Source: Isoetes taiwanensis
Lineage: Eukaryota; Streptophyta; Lycopodiopsida; Isoetales; Isoetaceae
Direction of reading: 5' to 3'
NCBI GenBank assembly: GCA_021234155.1
Contig: JAJEKV010000074.1
Span: forward strand, 6,395,605-6,459,604
Length of the DNA stretch: 64,000 nucleotides
Within the stretch, counting starts at the first letter, position 1; the number at the start of each line of letters is the position of its first letter. This document shows, piece by piece, positions 26,501 through 37,027 of this stretch. The notes below the pieces were generated by a model. The model was given only the letters and a program-made list of their open reading frames with translations, did no database searches and was not told the DNA's origin. Position numbers and translations under genes: made by a program.

Positions 26501-27907
26501 TGTCAATCAATAACCACAGCATAAGATAAGTCAAAGATCTAAAACATAGTCTTCTTCATTTTTCTTGCTCATCTCAGCTTTGTCAGATTCTATCTTTTCA
26601 TCTTTTTTTGGTGACTTAGGCTTCTCTGTGTTGGTAGTTGCTTCCGGTATTGCAGCTAGAGCTACTTCTTTCAGCTCTGCAAAAGTAGCTTCGTCATCCA
26701 AGGAGGTTGTAAATGGAGGCTGTATCTCCGAAGATGTCATCTTAGCAAAATCAGATGAAGACTTGGCGCCCAACTCTTGATTCTCGTCTGGTAAGTTGTA
26801 ATGCAGACAATCTCATCTTGATGAAGTTTACAGCCTCCTTATCAATGTCAACGACTACACAGTTACGGCCCTTCCTAAGTGCACAAGCAATCGTAGTACC
26901 AGAGCCGGAAAATGCATCGAGCACCTAATCTTGGTCGTAAGAACATGTCCAGAAGATGGTTAATCAACTTTTGTGGCTTCTGATAATGATTCACTATTCT
27001 CCCTTGTGCACTAGGGTCCTGCAGCTTCTACAATACCGCTGGAAACTCCAACACGTTCGAGAAATTCTGGCATGCTGCTGTGTTAAAATGTTCCATTGTA
27101 CACTTTCCGTCGAAACTCCAGTAAGCGACATGAAGATATTCAATCTTAGTCAGCAGTCTCGGCCCTCCGCCATAACCAAAGTGATTCTTGAAGCTGACTT
27201 CCACAAGTCCGGATTGCATTCTTGAGTGAAAAACAACCAGCCTTTAATGTTTCGCCGTGGTAATTTGCTTAATGCCGTCGATGAAAGCGTTAAACTCAGA
27301 GTTTTTAAATGGCTAGTCGTCGTAGCGGCTGTCTTTAAGCTTGAAGCCATACGGAAGGTCGGCTATTACCAAGGTAAAATCTTGGAGCTTTATTGATTCA
27401 GACAATTTCGTGCAGTCACCGTGTACTATACAAAACAGGTTGTTTTGATCGAACATAGTAAAACGTTCGTAGTCGGAGGGCTCATTAGCCAAAACACGCC
27501 TGTCCGCTAACGTCCTCTCCTCCCGTGCTGTCTTGACCAGGTGTATGAAGCCCTCCGGCAGGTCCTTGTTTTTCTTTTTGCTATGCAAGAAAGAACGTCT
27601 CTGTAACAAGAAAAACAAAAACGTAGAAAATAATTCAACATACCCAGCCTTCAAAATTTGGCGCATATTGGATAATCCTTTCTTCCTAGGTTGCGATAGG
27701 GTAGAGTTCTTTACATCTTTCCCAGCTGTCAACGTTTAGTTGTTCCATCAAGCATTTTGACATGTGATGACGTTTTTTTGGCTGAAAAATAACCATAACA
27801 TTAGAAGAAAGACAACTAAGAAGGAAATCAATAAGAAAGAAACACTTTAGAACACTACAAGTGGTGAACAGAGATAGCTATTGACTGCACGTCAAAGCAC
27901 AATCCTA

Positions 27908-28361
27908 TTCTGGAATATGGGATCATTTTTAGAATAGGCAGTAGTGTATTCCGGAATACGTTTTGCTTTTTTAACAGTTAAAGAATACACTTTAGCTTAC
28001 CCGCAGAAGCCAAAGTGTATTCCGGAATACACTTTGTCTTACCAGAGAAGAAAAGCAAATGGTGTTCTGTCTTTCTTACTTGTGCAGCTCCTTGGACATT
28101 TCTTCAAGTGTAAATTCCTTGTCGACAACCTTCTGCAGTAGCCTTTTAGTAAGTCCATGTCTGTGAAGCCCTGCATTTCTCTCCAGACGGTTATTGTCAT
28201 TTTTTTCTTCGAAACGTCGGAGCCTTTTTTCTTTTCGAAGACCGTTCGTTTGCTTTTCAATTTTCCATGCTCGAACATGGTAAGAATTTCGTTTTGTAGG
28301 TCTTAAATCTGCACAGAGATAAACAAGGTTAGTGGGAGGGCTGTAGGGTTATTCCGGAATA
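27908..28361. repeat. Palindromic TTCCGGAA sites in two downstream introns
   Basis: Exact TTCCGGAA at 27949-27956, 28020-28027 and 28352-28359, with a one-mismatch copy at 27908-27915. The copy at 28007-28040 is a 34-bp, almost perfect palindrome with half-site AAGCCAAAGTGTATTCC. The first two exact sites lie in the predicted intron 27782-28079 of the methyltransferase gene and the third in the small intron next to the donor at 28375. Confidence 0.85.
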
Positions 28362-29939
28362 CAAAAGATACTTACTCTGCCGTCTCTGAAGGCTAGTTGA
28401 AACCAGTTGTCATGTGCTATGAGAGACTGCCGTTTATTAGCCTCGTCGTACTTGAGGCAGCACTCGACAGCACACGCTTCCTTCAGCTCTAAAGAGTTTG
28501 CTGGTTTTTTAAAATCTTCTCCATATTTTTCTTTAAATATTACAAACTCCCTATGCATGAACTTGATCTTGTCGACGAAGCTCATTTTAAGTTTATACTC
28601 GTTGTCAGCATTGTGCATGTTGGCAACGATCTTCGCTTCTTCGTTTGTCAGGCCACAGTAAACAACACAGAGGACAGAGAGATATCTCGGGTTGTTTTTC
28701 TCCTTGTACAACTGCCTCCTTGCTTTGAAACTGTGGTTCCCCCCAAGAACATAATGCGTATAAGAGTCTGCATTTTCCCTGTCGTAGTCCTTGGGGTCCA
28801 CACAATGGGATCTACCACGAGAACAACAATCGGAGCAACATGGGCATTGGGGTTGCTCCTGATTCTGTCCTTCAGGTTCCTTAAGTGGTCAGCGTAGACC
28901 TTTCTAACCTGAAGAGGGCGGTCACCAACTTCATTCTTTGGTGGCAACCTCATGGAAGTTACTGACAAGTAAATTACTCCTTGCACATATTTGTTCAAGT
29001 TTATTTCTTCCATCCGCTCTGAGGTCTTGTCCACCTTCTTTTCCTTGATGGCCACCCCTGGTGTCTTGCCCTTTCCCTTCTTCCTTTTTGGCTGTTCTTC
29101 TGGAATTTCTTGCACAACAATCTCCTGCACTTTGCGCTTTTTAGGTTCCTTTGCTGCAACAGTGCCTCTTGGCCGGCTCATCCTCTGATGCTCTTCTGAT
29201 GTACTGGGATTTTTGTCCCCTTCTTCCTGACTGGAGGGATCTTCTTGCCTCTCCTCCTCCACTATTTCGTCTTCGGATTCGCTGCACGCAAAATCCTCGC
29301 TTTGAGTGGATTGAACTCTTTGTATAATTTCCGACAACCTCAGCTTATTTATATAATGCATCATGTACTTGTACAAAGCTGGAGGTGCCACTCTACCAAG
29401 TCTGAAATATGCCTGATCCACCACAATAAATCCTTGGGAGGTCTTAAAAGATAGCCTTCCCTGTTGTCCAGACTGTCTCCTTGCTTCCGAAATTTCTCTG
29501 ATGACTCCCATGCATTTAAATTCCGAGTCATCGTAGCGCTTCCCTCCCAGACTTCTGCAGACGTGGAGGAAAGTTAGTGTGCTATACTTTCCTCCAGTTC
29601 CTCTTGTTATAAACCACTGTGTCTGGAAGTTCTCGTACACAGCAGGTTCTTCTGTGTCCTGAACCCTAGCCTGTGGGTGTGGTTTTGATTTCAGCTTTAT
29701 TGTCTTACGGGAAGCTTTCTTGCTACCTTCTTGCCTGTAAAATATTTTTGTTAAAACCAAAATTAGAAGAAGAAACCCACCAAGACTAAAACTTATTCTG
29801 GAATAACAAGAAAGAATTTTGGTTCTAAAACAGAACAAATTTAAGACTTTTCGACAACAATTTCAATGCATTTTGGGTTTTTTTGTTGTCTAAAATGTGT
29901 TGGAAAACAGACATATTTTTCTCAAATATGCAACTTTTC

Positions 29940-30266
29940 TACAAAACAACACCGAAATTGTATTTCGGAATACACATTGTCTCCCTTGTGTAAGCCAAAC
30001 CGGAATACACTTTGGCTTACACACGGGAGACAAAGTGTATTCTCGAATACACTTTGGCTTTTCACTGAAGCCAAGTGTATTCCGGAATACACTTTGGCTT
30101 ACCTGCAGAAGCAAAAGTGTATTCCGGAATAGCCAAAGTGTATTCTGGAATACACTTTGGCTTACACACGAGAGGCACAGTGTATTCCGGAATACAAAGC
30201 CAAAGTGTATTCCGGAATACACTTTTGCTTCTGCGGGTAAGCCAAAGTGTATTCCGGAATAAGCAA
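29940..30266. repeat. Dense array of TTCCGGAA palindromes in first mapped intron
   Basis: Five exact TTCCGGAA cores at 30080, 30122, 30185, 30210 and 30252, plus degenerate cores at 29963, 30040 and 30143. Most are embedded in GTGTATTCCGGAATACAC and flanked by AAGCCAAA or its complement TTTGGCTT, so each full unit is a palindrome of up to 34 bp and neighbouring units can also pair with each other. Spacers vary and include GCAGAAGC and ACACACG phrases. The array lies inside the predicted 572-bp intron (30306-29735) of the methyltransferase gene. Two further cores lie just upstream: exact at 30500-30507, degenerate at 30573-30580. Confidence 0.9.
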
Positions 30267-31637
30267 CAGATTTGAAAATGAAAGTACGTTGTACTTTTTC
30301 ACTCACCTGTCCATGTCTTCTCTATGCAAATCAGAATACAGTCTCTGAATAAAATATTCGAGGCACTGGCGACTAAAACTCAGAGACTGGAATACGGAAG
30401 TGAGGGTACCAAAATTTCCTTTTAAATGTAGCCCTTTCGTCTTGCTCGTATTCTATGTGAAATGGAATATGTTCAGCCTTACTGTCCTGCTCCAGTGTAT
30501 TCCGGAATAGCCTTTAATTTGCCTTTCACTTAATCGTTATGGGAACTTCTACTTGTACTATGTGGGCTTGTATTCGGGAATAAGAAAAGTTCTGCATTAG
30601 AGAAAGTTTCTCAAATCTCTACACTAATTTGCAGTTGTTACGATGACGAACTGCTTCGTGAACAAACTTCCAGCACCTTTTGTTTCGTCTAGTTCTGAGG
30701 AAATGCTTGGGAACAACGTCTTTTCTTCTGAAGACCGGTATTCTCCGACTCCTACTCTACAAGATCGTTGTTGCTTCTCGAAGACACTCCGAGTCCAGCA
30801 CGTAACAGACTTCCACCACCTTTCCAACCTTCACCAAGTCCAGTAGACAGTACACTGGCATCTCCTTCCAAAGCATCACCACCTGTTCGGAGCATGCTGC
30901 CACCACCCTTAGTTCCATCCCCCGGACCTACAGAGGCTCCACCACAACGGGTGCTCAAGAACAAGCTACCCCCACCATTTGTAGTTTCGCCCTCTTCGTG
31001 CAAAAATACAAGGAACGCTGAAAACAAAGAAGACTGTGAGATTCACTACAATTTCTCTCCCCAGGACTTCACTACAAATGAGGACGATGCTGCAACATGT
31101 ACTCCTCTTCACACAACAGTTATGACACATGGATTTGCAGAATTCCAGTCTGCTATAAAGGAGATGCTTGCAAGAACTCCTTTTCAGGATGGTACAAGAA
31201 CAGCTGCTGCCACAACCTCTTATGGGCCATCACCATCCTTTAACACTGTGCTACTGCTTTTTCCGGGAATAACTTCACGTGGTCTGTTTTCCTCTACAAA
31301 CACACCACTCAGGACAGAGGAAGTCACCCCTAGAGTAGAAGTTTCATCAGAAGATGAAGACACCAACGAGGAACAACGAGATTACATGTTCTCTAGCCAA
31401 TCTTCAAAGAAATTCAAGGTGGATTTTAGTTTGAGAGCATGCTCCTCTGTAAGAAGAAGAAACCTTATGGATGAACATAAAATGAGGAGACTCTTGAGAA
31501 CTAAATGCTGCTCATTGGGTTGCATCAACAAATTTAACATGGCTAAATTACGAGCAGTTAGAGACAACTACAGTTCAATGACATTGGCAGACCAGAATGC
31601 CTACTTAGTGTTGATATGATCATGTTATATGTTAGTT

Positions 31638-32204
31638 TGAAAACTTCTGTATATTTGTCCTGTCAGTACTTCAATCAATGATGCAGAACTAATATAGACA
31701 GATAAACCTGAGCTATAATCCGGCTTATCTTACTGTCAGCGATTCGCTGCTATCAAGCAATTCCGGGTAAAAAAACCCAAAGCATATAACAACCCAGCAA
31801 CAAGAAATCCAGACTACCCAGCAACAAGAAATCCAGACTAGAATAAGTCCGGGCAACTGACCTCAGCTTTCAGAAACATTAACTGGCTTCGGCAGCCCAG
31901 ATTGCCTTAGCCCAACCTCAGACGAAACACAGCTATGGCAGGATTCGGCAGCATCAAATCTCCTTCTACTGTCAGCAATCAAGCATGGATCCGGTCGATT
32001 TCTGTAAGCAAATCCGTCCAGCTCTTAGCAGATCCGTCCGGCGTTTCCACCTGTGTCACGATCCTTGCTTTTTCCTTTTGTTTTATAGCCTGGCTTTGTC
32101 GGTCAGAATAGCCTATGCTTGCCACGTGCTATATACAATATTATTCTAAAAACCATTGCAACATATTATTTCATTCTCACCATGGTGACATGATATTTTC
32201 AACA
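31638..32204 (-). repeat. 3' LTR of inner copia
   Basis: 567 bp, TG...CA ends, next to the polypurine tract at 32205-32214. Contains the internal duplication of CAGCAACAAGAAATCCAGA (two copies near 31795-31835), shared with the other LTR. Confidence 0.95.
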
Positions 32205-32216
32205 CTCCTCTTTCAT

Positions 32217-35200
32217 GTCACACTAATCCCAACTCCAAGTTTGTGTTTCTTACATTTGTCTTCTCGTAAGGCCTTCGTGAACATGTCTGCAATTTTATTA
32301 TCTGTTGACACATATGCTACCTGTATTCTGAACCAGATCTCTAACAAAATGCATGTGCAGTTCAATATGTTTTGTTCTTTCGTGCATTACCGGATTTTTA
32401 GTCATTGCTATGCAACTCATGCTATCACTGTACAACTGTAGTGGATTATCTTGTATTATCCCTAACTCTTCCAACAATCCTTTTAACCACATAATTTCTT
32501 TAGCTACAAGAGATATTGCTGCATATTCTGCTTCTGCTGAGGACGTAGCAACTGAAGACTGTTTTTTACTTCTCCAGGATATAGCTGCTTCTCCTAACAT
32601 AGTAACATAACCTGAGGTGGATTTTCGAGAATTTGTATCTCCTGCCCAGTCAGCATCTGCATATGCCTTTAGAATGAAGTCAGCTTCTTTGTCCCACTTG
32701 TATTCAAGACCATCATTAAGCGTTCCTTTCAAATATCGAAGAACTCGTTTTGCTGCAAGCCAATGTGCTTGTCCTGGGTTGTTTGCAAACCGACTTAGAA
32801 AATTAACTGCATAGGAAATGTCAGGGTGTGTACTGTTTGCCACATAGAGTAAACAACCAATTAATTCTCTGTATGGTACCTTCTCCATATAAGTTTTTTC
32901 ACGAACCGTGCTTGCACACATTTCATTACTTAACTTTGCACCAACCACCATAGGTGTTTTTACTGGATTACACTCAACCATACAGAATCTTTCTAAAATG
33001 CCCTGAATGTTTCTTGTTTGTGTAAGAACCATTTTTCTAGCTTTTCTGTCTCTATACACTTCCAAACCAAGAAATAGTTTTAGCTCACCTAGATCTGTCA
33101 TTTTAAACTTCTCTTTTAAGACTGCTTTGCAATGGTTTAGACAATCTGTACTATTCGACACCATTATACAATCATCTACATAAAGAGCGATTATGCAGAA
33201 GTTATCATTATTGCGAAACATATAGAGATTCCCATCATATTTTAGCTTCTCAAACCCTTGTGCTTTTAGATAACTATCAATGCATACATACCACTGTCTT
33301 GGAGCTTGCCTTAATTCGTAAACTGCCTTTCTTAACTTCCATACCATGTCTTCTCCTTGCTCGTAACCTGGAGCCTGTTTCATGTAAATCTCCTCCTCAA
33401 TATCAGCATTCAAGAAGGCTGTGCTTACATCCATATGATGTAATTCTAGATTCCTGGCATTTGCATATGCTAAAATTGCTCTTAAACTGGTTAGCTTAAC
33501 AATAGAAGAAAAAGTTTCTTCATAATCAATACCTTTTTTTTGTGAGAAGCCATGTGCAACAAGTCTGGACTTATATTTTTGTAAGCTTCTGTCTGGTCCC
33601 TTTTTAATTTTAAAAATCCACTTATTCCCGACTATGTTTTTCCCTTCAGGACGCTTTACTAGTTCATATGTTTTATTACCTATAAATGACTGCATCTCAT
33701 CGTCCATTGCGCGCTTCCATTTTTCTGCATCTTCTGCATTAATTGCTTCATCAAAACTATTAGGTATACCAGGCTCAAATAATGCCATTATTGCAGGAAC
33801 GCTATCTTCTGGTAAGAAAACTGCTTGCAAACGTCTACTTTTACCTGTTTCTTGTCTGCCAAACAAACCTTCGTCCACTTGAAAGTTTTCTTTTAAACGT
33901 TCAACTTCACTCTTACGTTTCTTGGGAGCTTGTGAATCAACAATAGGTATCTCTTCAGCTATAGGTGTTTCTATTATTTGACCATTTTCTGAAACTTCCA
34001 AACCATTATCATCAATTATATCTACAGGAGCTTCAAATTCCTTTTTATCTACAACCTTCTGCTTATCATTGACATCTGTCTTAATCTTAACATCTTTTGT
34101 TTTTCTATCTTTGTATAAGACTGATTCATTAAATGTTACATCTCTACTGATATATACCTTTTTGGACTCTGGGTTATATAGTCGATAACCTTTTGCTTCT
34201 TCATCGTGGCCAATAAGATAAGCCTCCATTGCTCGATCCTCAAGTTTTGTCCGCTCTTCTTCTGGAACATGAACATAGGTTAGACATCCATAGGCTTTGA
34301 ATTTATCATAATTTTGCTCCCTGCCAGTCCATATTTCTTCAGGAATGTTACCATTTATGCTAACTGAAGGTAGCCTATTTTGGATATAGAACGCTGCCTT
34401 AACTGCCTCCGCCCATAAATAATTAGGTAATTTTGCATGTTTCAGCATTGCTCTTGTAGCATCTAACACTGTTCTATTTTTGCGGTCTGCTACTCCATTC
34501 TGCTGAGGACTATATCTGCAAGTAAGCTGCCTTTTTATTCCCTTTTCTAAGCAAAAACACTTGAGGGCATAAGCATGCTACAGGTGTCCACTTTTGGAAC
34601 CTGCCAAAGTACCTACACTGGGTACTTTAGAAATGGGTACTGTTTTCTTATTCTTTTTGTCAAAACTAATTCAAAAGTCCAAAATAAAAGTCAAAAGCAT
34701 GTTAATGTTGAAGGCCAAGATAAAGACAGTACTATTGGAGGTGAAAATGAATGAACCCAATTTAATACTTATTAGTTATTGAGCCATCATATAAGTACCC
34801 AGTACCTAGTATTGGGTACTTTTTTAGGTAGTTTTATGGTCTCTAAATAATACTTTTTAAGGTACACTGTAACATGCTTATGCCCTTGAACCTTTTTGAC
34901 AAGTACTCATCACCTCTATCTGACCTTATGCATTTGATTTTTCTGCCTGTTTCACATTCTACTTCTGCTGCAAATTGCTTAAATGCTTCTAATGCTTGAC
35001 TTTTCTTAGTTAAAAAATAACATTTGGCTCTTCTACTATAATCATCAATAAATGAAACATAGTACCTCTTTCCACTTGCACTCCTTATATTCATAGGACC
35101 ACAGAGGTCTGTATGCACCAATTCAAGCAAATCATTTGCACGCTTGCTACTTTTTCTAAAGGGTATTCTTGTATGCTTTCCTAGCATACATCCATGACAA

Positions 35201-35778
35201 ATAAATTGACCTTTTTCTACTGAACAATCTATTAACCCTTTTTTAGCCATAAGTTGAACATTCTTGACGTGTGTGTGAGCTAATCTTTCATGCCATAACT
35301 CAACAGATGGGAGCATTGCTGCATTCATACTAACTACGTCATCTTTGTTCAACTCAAATAAATCACCATTTCTTTTTGCTAAAAATATAACTTTATTATT
35401 GTGCACTATTTCACATACTCCTTTGTCAAACACCACCTTATAACCCAAATCCACTAGTTGACTAACTGAGATCAAATTCCGAATTAAATTTGGCACACAC
35501 AAGACATCTTTTAAGCTTACAGGTTTTCCATTAAGATCAAATAATTCCAGCAAACCCACTCCTTCAACATCTTGCAAACATCCATTGCCCAATTGTATAT
35601 GTCTTGTTCCCATACTTGAGCATCCTGTAAGCATTTCTGAAGAGCTGACTACGGATCGCTCAGCTCCACTATCTATTACAAGAGTGTTAGCACGTGCATT
35701 GCATCTCATAGCAAGAAAGGATTTATAAATTACCTCAGCATCTTCTTCTTCTTTATTTGCTTCAACAGCCATATCCAC
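32217..35778 (-). pseudogene. Inner copia pol (protease, integrase, RT, RNase H)
   Basis: The protease motif VIDSGAE lies near 35670-35690. The integrase has LWHERLAHTHV, an HHCC-like CHGC, ELVHTDLCGP and IRSDRGDEYL (first two catalytic Asp). After excision of the MITE at 34565-34885 the frame runs on to YSPQQNGVADRKN, where the usual catalytic Glu is Asp. RT: FKIKKGPDRSLQKYKSRLVA, HHMDVSTAFLNADI and the catalytic YVDD in IIALYVDDCIM. RNase H: DADWAGDTNSRKSTSGY, SSAEAEYAA and LYSDSMSCI. A late frameshift near 32310 moves the conserved end (KIADMFTKAL) to another frame, which stops near 32217. Long stretches are still open, but the MITE, frameshift and substitution make activity unlikely. Confidence 0.88.
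34565..34885. mobile_element. MITE copy 1, 321 bp
   Basis: Terminal inverted repeats: left GGGCATAAGCATG, right CATGCTTATGCCC, followed inward by an imperfect GGTGTCC/GGTACAC stretch. Target duplication TTGA at 34561-34564 and 34886-34889. It sits within the integrase coding region of the inner copia; removing it with one TTGA restores the frame across the RFKCFCLEKGIKRQL region. Non-coding. Copy 2 (62753-63073) has exactly the same length. Confidence 0.9.
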
Positions 35779-35784
35779 AGCACT

Positions 35785-37001
35785 AGATTTGTGCTGACCT
35801 CTTCCTCTGAAAGCTCCGCGTGTACCTCCTCCTCTTCTCCCTCGGCTTTTTGGACTGGAACACTTAGAAGATATATGCCCTCTCCCACCACAATTATAAC
35901 AAAAAATCTGTTTAGCTAGATTTGGGCAATTAGCTTTTACATGACCATATTCATGGCAAACAAAACATGGACCAATCTTACTTTCCTTACCTCGACCTCG
36001 AGATCGGCTAGCATATAGGATTTCAGCTCCTTCATCCTCGGGTTAAAGCATGGAGGTGGGGGACACTTTTTGTGTCAGCGACACATGGTGCTTAGTGGGT
36101 GCTTTTTGGGACATTTTCTTTGTATTTTTGAAAAATATTTTTATTTTATTTTTTTAATATTTTTCCCGGAAACGCATTAATATTACGCCTTGGAATACAA
36201 AATTTCAGCCTTAATGGAGTTATAGAAAAAAAGATAAAAATAAATAAGTTTTCCAGGACTGGGTGCTTAAGGGGTGCTTGACTGGCGCAAAAATGCCCCC
36301 CAGCTCCATGCTTTCACCCCCTCGTCCTTTACAACTTTTCTTTGTTCCATCTCTGTGCGAGCAATTCTTTCTGCCTCTTCACGACTCTTTGCTACATTTC
36401 TCACAAGAATTGCAATTTGCTCATAAGCAGAAAAAGCTCTTGAGATAGCTAATAATTCGGCTTCCTTTGAAAGTACGGCACCGGCAGCTTTCAAATCAAA
36501 TAATATCATATCCAAGGTTTGAAAAAAAACTTCTAGATTATCACCTTCATGATACTTAAGACATCTTAGCTCTTTTTCCAAAACATCAATCTGCGATGAG
36601 GACTTACTTTTATAATTCTTTAGAAGATATAACCACATATCTTGCGGAGATAAACCTTGTAATTTCAGCAAAATACTAGAGCCTACTTTTACAAATGATA
36701 CCTTTTGCTTCGTTAATCTTTGCTGGAGTAACTCCTGCTGTATCAGATGTTCCAGCCTTGCCTTCAGCCTTGCCTTTGGACTTAGCCTTCTCTTTCTTGA
36801 CTCCCTCGTCACTTATTTTCAGTTTCTCAAGTCTTGCCATCGCCTCTTGCAGTTATCTGCTCCTTTTGGCGGCTTCACAATGTCCCAAAGCCCCTCTGAT
36901 TTCAGAACCCTCTTGATCTTGGCTTTCCACACTTGAAAGCCAGATCCACCATTATAGACCTCAACAGCATTCAACAATGATGCTCCAAAGCGGATCGTCA
37001 T
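35785..37001 (-). pseudogene. Inner copia gag
   Basis: Starts MTIRFGASLLNAVEVYNGG at 37001, 15 bp after the PBS, the usual UBN2/Retrotran_gag start. It continues through LLKLQGLSPQDMWLYLLKNY and LAISRAFSAYEQIAILVRNV, and has two zinc knuckles, CFVCHEYGHVKANC and CYNCGGRGHISSKC, near 35990-35870. Two frameshifts lie between 36870 and 36690: the linker ARLEKLKISDEG is in a different frame. A MITE at 36041-36319 interrupts the part before the knuckles; excision with one duplicated target copy restores VKDEDEGAEILYAS. Confidence 0.85.
36041..36319. mobile_element. MITE copy 3 (related family), 279 bp
   Basis: Left end GGTTAAAGCATGGAGGTGGG, right end (reverse complement) GGGTGAAAGCATGGAGCTGG. Target duplication CCTCG at 36036-36040 and 36320-36324 (or the 4-bp CTCG with the right end at 36320). 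Inserted in the inner copia gag. The outer GGTxAAAGCATG resembles the 321-bp MITEs at 34565 and 62753, which suggests mobilisation by one transposase type, but the interiors differ. Confidence 0.85.
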
Positions 37002-37015
37002 AATACACCACCTAC

Positions 37016-37026
37016 CTCTGATACCA
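37016..37026 (-). other. Primer binding site of inner copia
   Basis: Minus-strand TGGTATCAGAG, one base inside the 5' LTR (37028-37593). It is complementary to the 3' end of plant initiator methionine tRNA, the usual primer of plant copia elements. Confidence 0.92.
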
Positions 37027-37027
37027 A

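Larger units (their letters stand above)
26531..30490 (-). pseudogene. ParB-like domain fused to beta-class DNA methyltransferase, broken
   Basis: Predicted exons (minus): 30488-30307, 29734-28376, about 28303-28080, 27781-27644, 27600-26531. The second exon has a lysine-rich start, an acidic Ser/Glu linker with KKRK clusters, then a ParB/Spo0J-like fold: DRPLQVRKVYADHLRNLKDR, the central YVLGGNHSFKARRQLYKE and LTNEEAKIVANMHNADN. The last exon is an N6_N4_Mtase-type domain in beta-class order: IVHGDCTKL and motif IV VIADLPYGF (27346-27366), a middle region with RLVVFHS, then motif I VLDAFSGSGTT (26892-26924) and VVVDIDKEA. Such enzymes methylate adenine N6 or cytosine N4. Breaks: an apparent two-base slip near 28801, shifts near 28150, 27775, 26930 and 26780, and stops at 27313 and 27244 among others. 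ParB plus MTase is a known phage/bacterial pairing and unexpected here. The exon near 30.3-30.5 kb also contains a shift. Confidence 0.72.

Noticed and set aside
27601-27643. 43-bp intron in the methyltransferase pseudogene taken as certain
   Set aside because: GT and AG borders and phase fit, but the length is very short for a plant intron, so it is used only as a tentative join.
29940-30266. Possible CRISPR-like array
   Set aside because: Spacing and spacers are irregular, units are palindromes differing in length, there are no cas genes and the context is a plant nuclear element.
29866-30306. Several open frames on both strands with repeated SGIHFGL/VFRNTL peptides
   Set aside because: They are translations of the palindromic intron array; the repetition is in the DNA and both strands give similar frames.
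30752-31027. 91-aa minus frame rich in Gly
   Set aside because: It is the shadow of the proline-rich repeats coded on the plus strand.
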